Below are positions 22,963 to 32,801 of a stretch of 64,000 bases of DNA, piece after piece. The DNA is taken from positions 7,316,001 through 7,380,000 of the forward strand of contig NZ_BAABIS010000001.1 in assembly GCF_039542905.1 (NCBI RefSeq). The letters are read 5' to 3'. A program made the position numbers and the translations under genes. This stretch comes from Kitasatospora terrestris. GTDB lineage: Bacteria; Actinomycetota; Actinomycetes; Streptomycetales; Streptomycetaceae. Every line of letters begins with the position of its first letter. Positions within the stretch are counted from its first letter, which is position 1. The notes beneath the pieces are model-generated. The model saw nothing but the letters and a program-made list of their open reading frames with translations, had not been told where the DNA came from and searched no databases.

Positions 22963-23730
22963 ATGACGATTCCCGCCACCGGCCGCCGCGTCCTGGTCAG
23001 CGGCGCCTCGCGGGGCCTCGGCCGCGCCGTCGCCCAGGCGTTCGCCGCCAACGGCGACCGGGTCGCCGTCCACTACGGCACCCGCGCCGACGAGGCCCGC
23101 GCCACCCTCGACTCGCTCGCCGGCGACGGCCACGCGCTCACCGGCGGCGACCTCACCGACCCGGCCGGCGCGGCCGCCGTCGCCGACGCGGCCGCCGCGG
23201 CGCTCGGCGGGATCGACGTCCTGGTGAACAACGCGGCGGTGAACGTCCGCCACCCGCTCCCCGAGACGCCGTACGAGGAGTGGGTGGCCCTCTGGCGGCA
23301 GCACGTCGACGTCAACCTGCTCGCCACCGCCAACCTCAGCCACCTCGCCGCCCGCCGCATGATCGACCAGGGCACCGGCGGACGGATCGTCAACGTCGGC
23401 TCCCGCGGCGCCTTCCGCGGCGAACCCGACCACCCCGCCTACGGCGCCACCAAGGCGGCCGTCCACGCGCTCGGCCAGTCGCTCGCCGTCTCCCTCGCCC
23501 CGCACGGCATCGCCGTCGCCTCGGTCGCACCCGGCTTCTTCGCCACCGAACGGGTCGCCCCGCGCCTGGAGGGGCCCGAGGGCGCCGCGATCCGCGCCCA
23601 GAGCCCCTTCGACCGCGTCGCCACCGCGGAGGAGATCGCCGCCGCCGTGCTGTGGCTCGCCTCACCCGCCGCCGAATGGTCCTCCGGCGCCGTCCTCGAC
23701 CTCAACGGCGCCTCCCACCTGCGCACCTGA
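22963..23730 (+). CDS. SDR family oxidoreductase
   Basis: A 255-residue classical short-chain dehydrogenase/reductase. The NAD(P) motif GASRGLG, the NNAA motif, the catalytic Ser (NVGSRGAF) and the catalytic Tyr/Lys pair in AYGATKAAV are intact, followed by the APGFFATE segment. The basic residue after GAS suggests NADP preference, though this is not decisive. It diverges from the malE-like gene and shares the intergenic palindrome. The substrate is unknown. Confidence 0.93.
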   Translation: MTIPATGRRVLVSGASRGLGRAVAQAFAANGDRVAVHYGTRADEARATLDSLAGDGHALTGGDLTDPAGAAAVADAAAAALGGIDVLVNNAAVNVRHPLPETPYEEWVALWRQHVDVNLLATANLSHLAARRMIDQGTGGRIVNVGSRGAFRGEPDHPAYGATKAAVHALGQSLAVSLAPHGIAVASVAPGFFATERVAPRLEGPEGAAIRAQSPFDRVATAEEIAAAVLWLASPAAEWSSGAVLDLNGASHLRT

Positions 23731-23972
23731 CCGGCTGCGCGGCACCGCGCGGCGACCCCACCCGGCCTCGGCCGAGGTGCCGCGGCCGCGCACCAGCCGA
23801 TCGACGGTCCCGGTCAGCCGGATGTGCGGTGCGAGCAGGCGCAGCCGCCGCGCGACGTCCCCGGTGGACGGGCCGCGGCCAGGGCTTTTCGCCTGCGGTG
23901 GTCGGCCGCCCCGCCCGTCGGTCGGGGCGGTCCCCGGGCGCGCGGGGGCGGGTCCGATCGGGTGAAGCGACA

Positions 23973-24869
23973 ATGGGACACGTGCGGCGGGAGGGCAGCG
24001 ACCGCCGACCGTCAGCCGACGCAGTGCTGGAGCCGCCCGTGAGCCGTCGCCGTCCCTCACATCCTGCGAGCGCGCACGAGCTGCTGGGCCGGCTCGGCAG
24101 GCTCACCGCGCAGGCGCTGGAGCACGTCGAGATGCAGCGCGCCCGGGTCGAGCTCGCCATGGCGCTGCAGCGCGAGCTGCTCCCCGCCGCGCTGCCGAGC
24201 CTGCCCGGGCTGCGGACCGCCGCCCGGTACGCGCCCGCGCGCCACGGCCTGGACATCGGCGGCGACTGGTACGACGGCTTCCGGCTCCCGGACGGGACGC
24301 TCGGGCTGACCATCGGCGACGTGCAGGGCCACGACGTCGAGGCGGCCGTGTTCATGGGCCAGGTCCGGATCGGCCTGCGGGCGCTGGCCACCGCCGCGAG
24401 CGACCCCGGCGAGGTGCTGAGCCGGACCAACGAACTGCTGCTGTCGCTGTCCGACGGCCTCTTCGCCACCTGCTGCTACCTGCGGTTCGACCCCGCCACC
24501 CGGGAGCTGTCGGCCGCCCGGGCCGGCCACGTCCCGGCGATCTGGGCCACCGCCGACGGCCGCTCCGGCGTGGAGGACGTCGAGGAGGCCGAGGAGGTGG
24601 GGCTGCCGCTCGGCATCGAGCCCGGCGAGGAGTACCCGGTGACCCGGCGCCGCCTGACGGGGACCGAAGCGGTCGTCCTGGTCACCGACGGTGTGGTCGA
24701 GGGGCCCTCGTTCCCGCTCGACGAGGGGTTGGACCAGGTCCTGCGGCGGGTGCGCGCCGGGGTCGGCACCGAGCCGGGAGAGCTGGCCGCCCGGGTGATC
24801 GAGGTCGCCGACCTCACCGGGCACTCCGACGACGCCGCCGTCCTGGTGATCTGCCACGACGAACCGTGA
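23973..24869 (+). CDS. PP2C-type (SpoIIE-like) serine phosphatase
   Basis: A 298-residue phosphatase with a short N-terminal helical region (LGRLTAQALEHVEMQRARVELAMALQRELLP, the usual linker of RsbU-type enzymes) and a full SpoIIE/PP2C domain: GGDWYDGF, IGDVQGHDVEAA with metal-binding Asp, LVTDGVVEG and HSDDAAVLV. It lacks N-terminal sensory PAS or GAF domains, so it may be driven by a partner. The next gene encodes a MASE1 membrane sensor without an output domain, a plausible partner (inference). The start at 23973 has only a weak SD, so it is less certain. Confidence 0.9.
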   Translation: MGHVRREGSDRRPSADAVLEPPVSRRRPSHPASAHELLGRLGRLTAQALEHVEMQRARVELAMALQRELLPAALPSLPGLRTAARYAPARHGLDIGGDWYDGFRLPDGTLGLTIGDVQGHDVEAAVFMGQVRIGLRALATAASDPGEVLSRTNELLLSLSDGLFATCCYLRFDPATRELSAARAGHVPAIWATADGRSGVEDVEEAEEVGLPLGIEPGEEYPVTRRRLTGTEAVVLVTDGVVEGPSFPLDEGLDQVLRRVRAGVGTEPGELAARVIEVADLTGHSDDAAVLVICHDEP

Positions 24870-24991
24870 CGCCGCCGGCCCGGTGCGCCGCCGTGACGAA
24901 GCGTGACGCCGCCGCCGGAGGGTGATCGTGCGGGCCCCGGCGGGCCCGGCGGGCGTGTCACGGCCGGGTCCGGGCGGCGGCGTGCGGTCTG

Positions 24992-25999
24992 ATGGCTGCT
25001 GTGCTGCGCAACGCGAAGGCCCGGAGGACCGCGGTCACCGGCCTGTCGATCCTCGGCGTCGCGCTCGCGTACTGGGCGGGGGGCAAGCTCGGCCTGCTCG
25101 CGCAGGTCGTGGTCGGCGGCATCCACGTCACCCCGCTGTGGCCGCCCACCGGCGTCGCCGTGGCCGGTCTGCTGCTGTTCGGCCTGCGAGTGTGGCCCGG
25201 GATCGCGCTCGGCGCCCTTCTGGTCATCTCGGGATTCGGGGCGCTCACCCCCGCCTCCTTCGGCATCGCGGCGGGCAGCACGCTCGCCCCGGTCGTCGCC
25301 GCCCTGCTGCTCACCCGGGTGGACTTCCGGGTCGAGCTCGACCGGCTGCGGGACGGCGTGGCGCTGGTCTTCCTGGGGGCGCTCGCCTCCACGCTCGTCA
25401 GCGCGACCGTCGCCTGCCTCGTCCTGGTGGCCGACGACGCGCTGGCCGTCGACCAGTTCTGGCCGGCCTGGACGGCCTGGTGGACCGGGGACGCGATGGG
25501 CGTGCTGGTCGTCGCACCGCTGCTGCTCGCGCTGTACGGCGCCCGGATGCCCCGCGACGTGCCGCTGCTCCGCTGGGTCGAGGGCCTCGCGCTCCTGGTG
25601 ATCACCGGGGGTGTGGTCGTCGTCGTCACCCACAGTCCGCTCTCGCTGCTCTTCCTGGTCTTCCCGGTGGTGATGTGGGCGGCGCTGCGCTTCCAACTGC
25701 TCGGCGCGGCGCCGTGCGCCCTGGTGGTGTCCGTCTTCGCCGTCCCCGCGGCCATCCACCACACCGGCCCGTTCGCCGGCCACAGCGTCCTCGCCACCAT
25801 GGTCGTCCTGCAGGCGCTCAACGGCGTCGCCGCCCTGACCGGCCTGCTGCTCGCCGCCGTCACCACCGAACGCGACAACACCCTGCGCACCATCGAGCAG
25901 GCCTGCGTCGCCCTCGCCGAGGTGGTGAACCGCCTCGCCCCGGGCGAGGCCAACCACTCCTGGCCACCCCCGGACGGCGACGGCCGGCACGGCGACTGA
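24992..25999 (+). CDS. MASE1 domain integral membrane protein without output domain
   Basis: A 335-residue protein made almost wholly of about eight membrane helices matching the MASE1 sensory domain (WPPTGVAVAGLLLFGLRVWPGIALGALL is its hallmark segment; a WTGDAMGVLVVAPLLLAL segment follows). MASE1 usually precedes a kinase, GGDEF or SpoIIE domain; here it stops after a short tail ending in Pro/Gly-rich residues. The gene lies 122 bp downstream of the PP2C phosphatase on the same strand, so sensor and output may be split in two polypeptides (inference). Confidence 0.85.
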   Translation: MAAVLRNAKARRTAVTGLSILGVALAYWAGGKLGLLAQVVVGGIHVTPLWPPTGVAVAGLLLFGLRVWPGIALGALLVISGFGALTPASFGIAAGSTLAPVVAALLLTRVDFRVELDRLRDGVALVFLGALASTLVSATVACLVLVADDALAVDQFWPAWTAWWTGDAMGVLVVAPLLLALYGARMPRDVPLLRWVEGLALLVITGGVVVVVTHSPLSLLFLVFPVVMWAALRFQLLGAAPCALVVSVFAVPAAIHHTGPFAGHSVLATMVVLQALNGVAALTGLLLAAVTTERDNTLRTIEQACVALAEVVNRLAPGEANHSWPPPDGDGRHGD

Positions 26000-26139
26000 C
26001 CGCACCCCGTCCTCGGCGGCGGGAACCGACCCGGGCCGGCCCGTCGTGTCCGACAATGACGGGTGAGAACCGCGATGTCGGCGGCCCGGACCCACCCGAC
26101 GCACACCCGCCCCGCTCCGCCGACGGAGAGGGAACACCG

Positions 26140-27111
26140 GTGAACATCCGCAGCACGGCCCACGCATCGGCAGCCCGCCGCCGCACCCCTCACCGGCTCG
26201 CCCCGATACTCGCGGCGGTCATCGCGCTCGCCGCCGTCCAGGGGTGCGCAGGCGCCCCGTCCGAACCACCGGCGCAGCCGTCCGCACCGTCCGGGAACCC
26301 GCTCGACAACGTCGGCACGGCCGGCAACCTGCTCGCCGTGAAGATCGACAACGTCGGCGCGCACATCCAGGCGATCCACCAGGGGCTCGCCCAGGCCGAC
26401 ATCGTCTACTGGATCGAGGTGGAGGGCGGCCAGTCCCGGTTCCTCGCCGTGTACGACGCCAACCACCTGCCCGCCCTGATCGGCCCCGTACGCTCCGCCC
26501 GGGAGACCGACATCCCGCTCCTCCAGCAGTACGGACGCGTCGACTTCGCCTACAGCGGCGCCATCGGCGGACTCCTCCCGCTCCTAGCCCGCGCCGACCT
26601 GCGGAACGTCACCCCGGCCACCGACCCCGGCGTCTTCAGCAACAACGGGGTCGACCCCACCTTCGTCGACCCGCACCGCATCCTGGCCGAACACCCGTCC
26701 GTACCGGCCCGCTCCCCGGGCTTCGTCTTCGGCCCCGCGCCGGACGGCGGCAGCCCGCTCACCGCCATGACCTGGCGGCTGCCGGCCGCCTCCATCGGCG
26801 CCCACCACAACGGCAGCACGTACGACGTCACCGTCGACGGCCGCCACGGCTGGACCGGCACCGCGACCGTCGTCGTCCAGCACGTCAGCATCGTCCCCGG
26901 GGCGTTCACCGACTTCAACGCCGGACACCCCGACAACGAGGTGTTCACCCGGACCGTCGGGTCCGGCGACGCCCAGGTGCTGCGCGACGGCAAGGTCTGG
27001 AACACCCACTGGGACCGGCCCGACGCCGCCGCGGGCACCGCCTTCACCCTGCCCGACGGCAGCGCCATGACCTTCGCCACCGGCCCGGTGCTCGTGGTGC
27101 TGGTGCCGTAG
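26140..27111 (+). CDS. DUF3048 domain lipoprotein
   Basis: A 323-residue exported protein with a signal peptide and a lipobox-like AVQGC (Cys36). The mature part matches DUF3048 (NLLAVKIDNVGAHIQA, ADIVYWIEVEGGQSRFLAVY, GPVRSARETDIPLLQQYG, and a DUF3048 C-terminal domain with the FTDFNAGHPDNEVF segment). Members are extracytoplasmic and of unknown function, YerB-like in Firmicutes. The start GTG 26140 follows GGAGAGGGAA. It stands alone between short intergenic gaps. Confidence 0.88.
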   Translation: MNIRSTAHASAARRRTPHRLAPILAAVIALAAVQGCAGAPSEPPAQPSAPSGNPLDNVGTAGNLLAVKIDNVGAHIQAIHQGLAQADIVYWIEVEGGQSRFLAVYDANHLPALIGPVRSARETDIPLLQQYGRVDFAYSGAIGGLLPLLARADLRNVTPATDPGVFSNNGVDPTFVDPHRILAEHPSVPARSPGFVFGPAPDGGSPLTAMTWRLPAASIGAHHNGSTYDVTVDGRHGWTGTATVVVQHVSIVPGAFTDFNAGHPDNEVFTRTVGSGDAQVLRDGKVWNTHWDRPDAAAGTAFTLPDGSAMTFATGPVLVVLVP

Positions 27112-27219
27112 CGCCCCGTGGCAGGAACCACCCGCCCCGCCCGTCCGTCATCTCCACCGGGACCACACAGAACTGACGTCCAGTCCGCTCACCGGCCCGT
27201 CCGGCGCCCGAGGAGATCC

Positions 27220-28006
27220 ATGGCCCGCACCACCGTCGACTCGCTGGCCGGCAGCTACCACGAACTGCTGGTCACGCTGCTGACCCACGGTCCCGCCGGC
27301 CGCCAGGGCACCGCCGCCGCCGCGGGCATCCAGGAGGTCATACCGCTCGCCGCCGCACTCGGCCCGGACGCCGACTGGCTCGCCGCCGCGAGCCACGGCA
27401 CCCTCGCCGGCCTGGCCCTCGTCCGCGGGCAGGCGGACCTGGCGATCCAGCACCTCGACATCGCCGTGACGGCCGGTTTCAACGACTGCGTCGCACTGCA
27501 CACCCCCCCACGTGCGACCACTGCACCACGACCCCCGCTTCCAGGCCCTGTACCGGCGCATGCGCATCACCCAGGCCGACCTCGACGAGTTCCACTGGCT
27601 GCACCACGAGATGCAGACCATGGCGCGCGCCGCCCAGGACATGGCCGTCGACAACATCGGCCGCCTCGACAGCGGCGTCTCCTCGCTCCCGAAGGCCCCC
27701 CTGCCCACCCACGAACCCCACACCGCCGGCGTCCTCGCCACCCGCATCGAGCTCGCCGCCACCCAGACCGCACTCCAACAGGCCGTCATGAAGGCGGAGT
27801 TCCAGCGCAGCGCCGGCAACACCAGCCTCCACCTCATCGACGGCGACTGGGACCACCCCCGCGCCCGCTACGACGCCTGGCACGCCGACGACCACGACAC
27901 CCGCTCGTGGCTGGCCGCCCAGGCCCGCGCCTACGTCCCCCGCCCCGGTGCCGACACCACCCTCGTCCCCTGCCCGCCCCTCGGCTCCATCCGCTACCCC
28001 GCCTGA
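27220..28006 (+). pseudogene. Helical-repeat (TPR-like) protein gene with a one-base frameshift
   Basis: The frame opening at ATG 27220 (MARTTVDSLAGSYHELLV) reads a helical, TPR-like segment up to the C run at 27503-27509, then loses sense. The continuation (PHVRPLHHDPRFQALYRRM and on to 28006) is in the next frame. Reading six instead of seven C residues joins them smoothly as LHTPHVRPLHHDPRF, the usual pattern after the last helix of such repeats. Corrected, the protein is about 261 residues. Either the gene is inactivated or phase-variable, or the run is a sequencing error. Function not recognised. Confidence 0.75.
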
Positions 28007-28343
28007 TCCGGGGGCGCAAGCCCCTGACGCGGAGCCGGCGAGGCGTGCGAGGATGCCGCGCCACGGGCGGGAGAACGGACAGCGACGAGGACCGGGTGGT
28101 CGGGGCGTTCCGCTACTGACCTGCTCCTCGCCCGGGGTGCGGCGGGCACGTCCAGGCGCTGCCGGGCCCTCTGGGCCGGTGGGCACCCTCGTGGCGGACC
28201 GTTGGCCCGTACCGGTGACGTGACCGGAGGGCGGCGGCCGGCTGGCGTGCCGAACCGGGGGCCGACCGCGCACCGTGCTTATGGTCGTACGTCCGCCGTT
28301 CCCCTCAGCCCCGCCCTGTGCGGGGCGAACCGTCGAGGCGTCC
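28007..28343. other. Intergenic region upstream of cydAB
   Basis: 337 bp with no coding potential I can support. It must hold the cydAB promoter, but no clear -35/-10 pair and no Rex-type TGTGAAC palindrome is visible. A short inverted repeat CCGGT/ACCGG lies around 28212-28227. Confidence 0.5.
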
Positions 28344-29822
28344 ATGCTCAGCATCGCCGTCCAGCTGGCGAGCACACCCCCACAGCTCCTGCCGGCCCGT
28401 GAGCAGATGGCCTTCACCCTGGCCACGCACATCCTGCTGGTGCCGTTCGGGGTCGCGCTGCCGTTCATCACGGTGCTGATGCACTACCGCGGGCTGCGCC
28501 GCAACGACCCCGTCGCCCTGCTGCTGGCCCGGCGCTGGTCGGCGGTGATGGCGGTGCAGTTCGCCATCGGCATCGTCACCGGCACGGTGCTGTCCTTGGA
28601 GTTCGGTCTGCTGTGGCCGGGGATGATGGGGCGCTGGGGGGACGTCTTCGGCGTGGGCTTCGGCGTGGAGGCGTGGGCGTTCTTCCTCGAGGCCGTCCTG
28701 ATCGCGATCTACCTGTACGGCTGGCGGCGGCTCAAGCCGTGGACGCACTGGTGGCTGGCCGTGCCGCTGCCGCTGACCGCCGCCCTGGGGGCGTTCGGCA
28801 TCATCGCGGCCAACTCCTGGATGAACACCCCGCAGGGCTTCACCCTGGACGCCCAGGGCAACCCCGTCGACGTCGACGTGCGCCAGGCGATCTTCACCCC
28901 GATGTTCGGGCCGCAGTACTGGCACTTCCTGGTCGCGATGTTCATGACCGCCGGTTACGTGGTCGCCGGCGTGTACGCGACCGGCTGGCTGCGCGGCAGA
29001 CGCGACCGCTACCACAAGCTCGGGTTCACCGTGCCGTTCACCGTCGCCGCGATCCTCACCCCCGTCCAGTTCTTCCTCGGCGACTCCGCCGCCCGCGCGG
29101 TCTTCAACAAACAGCCGGTCAAGTTCGCCGCCATGGAACTCGTCTGGGACACAGACACGCACGTGCCCGAGTACGTCTTCGGCCGGCTGAACGAGGACGG
29201 GACGGTCTCCGGAGGGATCAAGATCCCGCAACTGGACTCGATCCTCGCCGGGTTCAAGCCCAGCACCGAGGTCACCGGGCTGACCTCGGTGGCCGCGTCC
29301 GACCGCCCCACGGCCACGCAGGCGACCATCGCGCACTGGGCGTTCGACATCATGGCCACCATCGGCAGCGTGCTGATCCTGCTCGCCCTCTGGTACGCCT
29401 GGATCTGGTGGCGGCACCGGGACCTGCCCCCGAACCGGTGGTTCTTCCGCTGCGCCGCGCTGGCGGGTGCCGCGTGCCTGATCACCGTGGAGTGCGGATG
29501 GATCACCACGGAGGTCGGCCGCCAGCCGTGGATCGTGTACTTCGACATGCGGGTGTCCGAGGCCGTCACCTCTACCCGGGCCCCGGGGATCTGGACCATG
29601 CTCGGCATCGTCGTGGTGCTGTACGCGGCCGTGTTCGCGGCCTTCCTGGCCGTCCTGTTGAAGATGCGCACCCGTTGGCGACTTGCCGACGCGGGCGAGG
29701 CGGTCCGCGGGACGCTCGATCCGGAGACCGACACCCCCTACGGCCCCAGGGGCCAGCGTCCGCCCGACCGGGTGGGGGCGGCGCCCGACGGACCCGACAC
29801 GACGTCGGGCGGTGACCGGTGA
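28344..29822 (+). CDS. cydA: Cytochrome bd ubiquinol oxidase subunit I
   Basis: A 492-residue CydA with about nine membrane helices. The haem-ligand region THILLVPFG near residue 28, the GTVLSLEFG helix, the QYWHFLVAMFM helix with a second ligand His and the conserved EVGRQPW near the C-terminus are present. The quinol loop between helices is of the short type. The ATG at 28344 follows GAGG at 5 nt. It overlaps cydB at TGATG. It is a high-affinity O2 reductase in the membrane. The usual cydDC assembly transporter does not follow. Confidence 0.95.
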   Translation: MLSIAVQLASTPPQLLPAREQMAFTLATHILLVPFGVALPFITVLMHYRGLRRNDPVALLLARRWSAVMAVQFAIGIVTGTVLSLEFGLLWPGMMGRWGDVFGVGFGVEAWAFFLEAVLIAIYLYGWRRLKPWTHWWLAVPLPLTAALGAFGIIAANSWMNTPQGFTLDAQGNPVDVDVRQAIFTPMFGPQYWHFLVAMFMTAGYVVAGVYATGWLRGRRDRYHKLGFTVPFTVAAILTPVQFFLGDSAARAVFNKQPVKFAAMELVWDTDTHVPEYVFGRLNEDGTVSGGIKIPQLDSILAGFKPSTEVTGLTSVAASDRPTATQATIAHWAFDIMATIGSVLILLALWYAWIWWRHRDLPPNRWFFRCAALAGAACLITVECGWITTEVGRQPWIVYFDMRVSEAVTSTRAPGIWTMLGIVVVLYAAVFAAFLAVLLKMRTRWRLADAGEAVRGTLDPETDTPYGPRGQRPPDRVGAAPDGPDTTSGGDR

Positions 29823-30862
29823 TGGCCGACCTCGTCGCCTGGCTGATCGTGCTCGCCATCGCCGCCTACGCCTGCGCCGGCGGTACCGACTACGGCGCCG
29901 GATTCTGGGACCTGCTGGCCGGTGGCGCCGAGCGCGGGAAGCGGCCCCGCTGGCTGATCGACCACGCGATGGCGCCGGTGTGGGAGGTCAACAACGTCTG
30001 GTTGATCTTCGTCCTGATCCTGATGTGGACCGGCTTCCCCTCGATGTTCCAGGCGGTCTTCGAGGCGCTGTGGCTGCCGCTGGCCCTCGCGGCGCTCGGG
30101 CAGGTGCTCCGCGGCGCCGGCTTCGCGCTGCGCAAGCCGACCCGGCGGCTCGCCCAACGGCGGGTCTACGGGGCCGCGTTCGCGATCTCCTCGCTCCTGA
30201 CACCGTTCTTCCTCGGAGCGGTGCTGGGCGGCATCGCCTCCGGGCGGGTGGCGGTCGGCACCACGGCGTCCGCGGACGCCTGGGCCAACCCGACCTCGCT
30301 CATGGCGGGTCTGCTCGCCATCGCCTCCACCGCCTTCCTCGGAGCGGTGTTCCTGAGCTCGGACGCCCGACGCTTCGGAGCGGACGACCTGGTCGACTAC
30401 TTCCGGCTGCGGGCCTGGGCCGCCTTCGCGGCCCTCGTCGTGCTGGCGCTGGTCGCCCTGCCGGTCACCCGGGACGACGCGCGGTACGTGTGGGACGGCC
30501 TCACCGGCGGCCTCGGACTGCTGATGGTCGTCCTGTCCGGGGTCTGCGGTCTGGCCACCGTCCTGCTCCTGCTGCGCCGGCTCCACGGCCCGTCCCGCTG
30601 GTCCGCGGTGGCGACCGTCGCGCTGGCCGTCCTGGCCTGGGGATTCGCCCAGCGGCCCTACCTCCTGCCGACCTCGCTGACCGTCGACCAGGCGGCCGGG
30701 GCCGCCCAGAGCCTGCGCTGGCTGGGGATCGTGACGCTCATCGCGGTCGTCCTGGTCGGCCCGGCCCTGGTGCTGGTCTACCGGCTCGACACGCAGGGCC
30801 GGTTGGAACCGCTCACCGACGCCGACACCGCGGCGGCGGGAACGCCCGGGGACGACGGGTAG
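29822..30862 (+). CDS. cydB: Cytochrome bd ubiquinol oxidase subunit II
   Basis: A 346-residue CydB with about nine membrane helices. The start AYACAGGTDYGAGFWDLLAGG and the helix APVWEVNNVWLIFVLILMW are characteristic. Its ATG lies in TGATG overlapping the cydA stop; a GTG 3 nt earlier is equally possible. It pairs with CydA in the terminal oxidase. The next gene is a glycoside hydrolase rather than cydCD. Confidence 0.95.
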   Translation: MADLVAWLIVLAIAAYACAGGTDYGAGFWDLLAGGAERGKRPRWLIDHAMAPVWEVNNVWLIFVLILMWTGFPSMFQAVFEALWLPLALAALGQVLRGAGFALRKPTRRLAQRRVYGAAFAISSLLTPFFLGAVLGGIASGRVAVGTTASADAWANPTSLMAGLLAIASTAFLGAVFLSSDARRFGADDLVDYFRLRAWAAFAALVVLALVALPVTRDDARYVWDGLTGGLGLLMVVLSGVCGLATVLLLLRRLHGPSRWSAVATVALAVLAWGFAQRPYLLPTSLTVDQAAGAAQSLRWLGIVTLIAVVLVGPALVLVYRLDTQGRLEPLTDADTAAAGTPGDDG

Positions 30863-30980
30863 CGGCGGACCGGCCGTCCGGGGGCGGACCGGCCGACGTC
30901 GCGCAGTGGAACGGACCGGGCGGGGGAGGGCCCCGGCCGGCGTCAGGAGGGGGGTTGGATCTCGAGTTCGGAGTGTGTTG

Positions 30981-32801
30981 ATGGACCGCTACCCGCCGAT
31001 CGCCGACCACGGCCTGGTGGGAGACCTCCAGACCGTCGCGCTGGTCTCCGCCAAGGGCGTGATGGACTGGTTCGCCGCGCCCAGGGTCGACTCGCCGAGC
31101 ATCTTCGCCGCGCTGCTGGACCACGACCGGGGCGGGCACTTCCGGATCGGCCCCGAGGCCGACGACGTGACCTACCGCCAGCTCTACTACCCGGACACCG
31201 CCGTCCTGGTCACCCGGTTCATGTCACCCGAGGGCGTCGGCGAGCTGATCGACTGGATGCCGCCCAACACCTCCGGCAGCCCGTCCGACCGGCACACCGT
31301 GATCCGGGCGATCCGCGTGGTCCGCGGCACCGTCACGTTCTCCCTGGACTGCCGTCCGCGCTTCGACTACGGCCGGGCGAAGCACGAGCTGCACCTCGAC
31401 GACCGGTACGCCGCCTTCCACACCCCCGGCATGGCCCTGCACCTGCGCACCACCTTCCCGGTGGAGCGCAGCGGGGACGACGTGGCCGCCACGGTCACGC
31501 TCAGCGCCGGCGAGACGGCCGGGGCCGTGCTCACCGTCTGCGCGGCGGACGGCGCCGCGCCGCCCCGGGCGGACGAGGCCGCGATCACCGAGCAGCTCTG
31601 GGACGCCGTCAACTTCTGGCAGGACTGGGTCCGCACGGCGAACTACCGCGGCCGCTGGCCCGACATGGTCCGGCGGTCCGCGATCACCCTCAAACTGCTC
31701 ACCTACCACCCGACGGGTGCGCCGATCGCCGCCGCCACCATGGGCCTGCCCGAGCAGGTCGGCGGCGAGCGCAACTGGGACTACCGCTTCACCTGGGTCC
31801 GGGACGCGTCGCTGTCGGTGCGCGCGCTGCTCGACCTCGGTTTCACCGAGGAGGCCGGCGCGTACACCCACTGGCTCAGCGACCGGCTCCACGAACGGCT
31901 GGAGATGCCCGGCGAGCGGCTGCAGATCATGTACCGGGTGGACGGCGACCCGCAGCTGACCGAGGAGGTCCTGGAGCACTTCGAGGGGTACCGCGGCTCC
32001 TACCCCGTGCGCGCGGGCAACGCCGCGATGGACCAACTGCAGCTGGACATCTACGGCGAGGCGCTCTACGCGCTCGCCGAGGGGCGCGAGATCGGCGTCC
32101 AGGCCGGCTACCGCGGCTGGCAGGCGACCGCACGGATGCTCGACTGGCTCACCGACAACTGGGACCGTCCCGACGAGGGCATCTGGGAGACCCGCGGCGG
32201 CCGCAAGGACTTCACCTACAGCCGGGTGATGACCTGGGTCGCCTTCGACCGGGGCATCAAGCTGGCCGAGCACTTCAGCCGCCCCGCCGACATCGCGCGC
32301 TGGCGCGACACCCGCAACGCGATCCTGGACCAGATCATGACCCGGGGCTGGAGCGAGAAGGAGCAGGCCCTCGTCCAGCACTACGACGGCGACGTCCTGG
32401 ACGCCTCCCTGCTGCTGATCCCGCGCGTGGGCCTGCTCGCACCGCGCGACCCGGCCTGGCTGTCCACCCTCGACGCGATGGACCGCAAGCTCGTCTCCGA
32501 CAGCCTGGTCTACCGCTACGACCCCGCCGCCTCGCCCGACGGACTGCGCGGCTCGGAGGGCACCTTCAGCCTCTGCACCTTCCTGCACGTCGACGCGCTC
32601 GCCCGCGCCGGGCGCCTGCGGCAGGCCCGCTACGCCTTCGAGAAGATGCTCACCTACGCCAACCACGTCGGCCTGTTCGCCGAGGAGATCGGCCCGTCCG
32701 GCGAGCAACTCGGCAACTTCCCGCAGGCGTTCACCCACCTCTCGCTGATCATGGCGGCCAACACCCTGGACGCGGCGCTGGACGGGAAGCGGGGCTCCTG
32801 A
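30981..32801 (+). CDS. Glycoside hydrolase family 15 protein (glucoamylase/trehalase-like)
   Basis: A 606-residue cytosolic GH15 enzyme. The N-terminal beta-sandwich begins YPPIADHGLVGDLQTVALVS and contains DWFAAPRVDSPSIFAALLD. The (alpha/alpha)6 catalytic barrel contains NWDYRFTWVRDASLS, WETRGGRKDFTYSRVMTW with a catalytic Glu, and the second acidic site LFAEEIGPSGEQLGNFPQAF. No signal peptide, so an internal alpha-glucoside such as trehalose or maltodextrin is likely, releasing glucose. The ATG follows GGAG. It is directly followed by a cyclase-family gene and, further on, by gluconokinase and Zwf. Confidence 0.92.
   Translation: MDRYPPIADHGLVGDLQTVALVSAKGVMDWFAAPRVDSPSIFAALLDHDRGGHFRIGPEADDVTYRQLYYPDTAVLVTRFMSPEGVGELIDWMPPNTSGSPSDRHTVIRAIRVVRGTVTFSLDCRPRFDYGRAKHELHLDDRYAAFHTPGMALHLRTTFPVERSGDDVAATVTLSAGETAGAVLTVCAADGAAPPRADEAAITEQLWDAVNFWQDWVRTANYRGRWPDMVRRSAITLKLLTYHPTGAPIAAATMGLPEQVGGERNWDYRFTWVRDASLSVRALLDLGFTEEAGAYTHWLSDRLHERLEMPGERLQIMYRVDGDPQLTEEVLEHFEGYRGSYPVRAGNAAMDQLQLDIYGEALYALAEGREIGVQAGYRGWQATARMLDWLTDNWDRPDEGIWETRGGRKDFTYSRVMTWVAFDRGIKLAEHFSRPADIARWRDTRNAILDQIMTRGWSEKEQALVQHYDGDVLDASLLLIPRVGLLAPRDPAWLSTLDAMDRKLVSDSLVYRYDPAASPDGLRGSEGTFSLCTFLHVDALARAGRLRQARYAFEKMLTYANHVGLFAEEIGPSGEQLGNFPQAFTHLSLIMAANTLDAALDGKRGS

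Noticed and set aside
28007..28343. Rex operator before cydA
   Set aside because: No TGTGAAC-N-GTTCACA-like palindrome is present; the short CCGGT/ACCGG repeat does not match.
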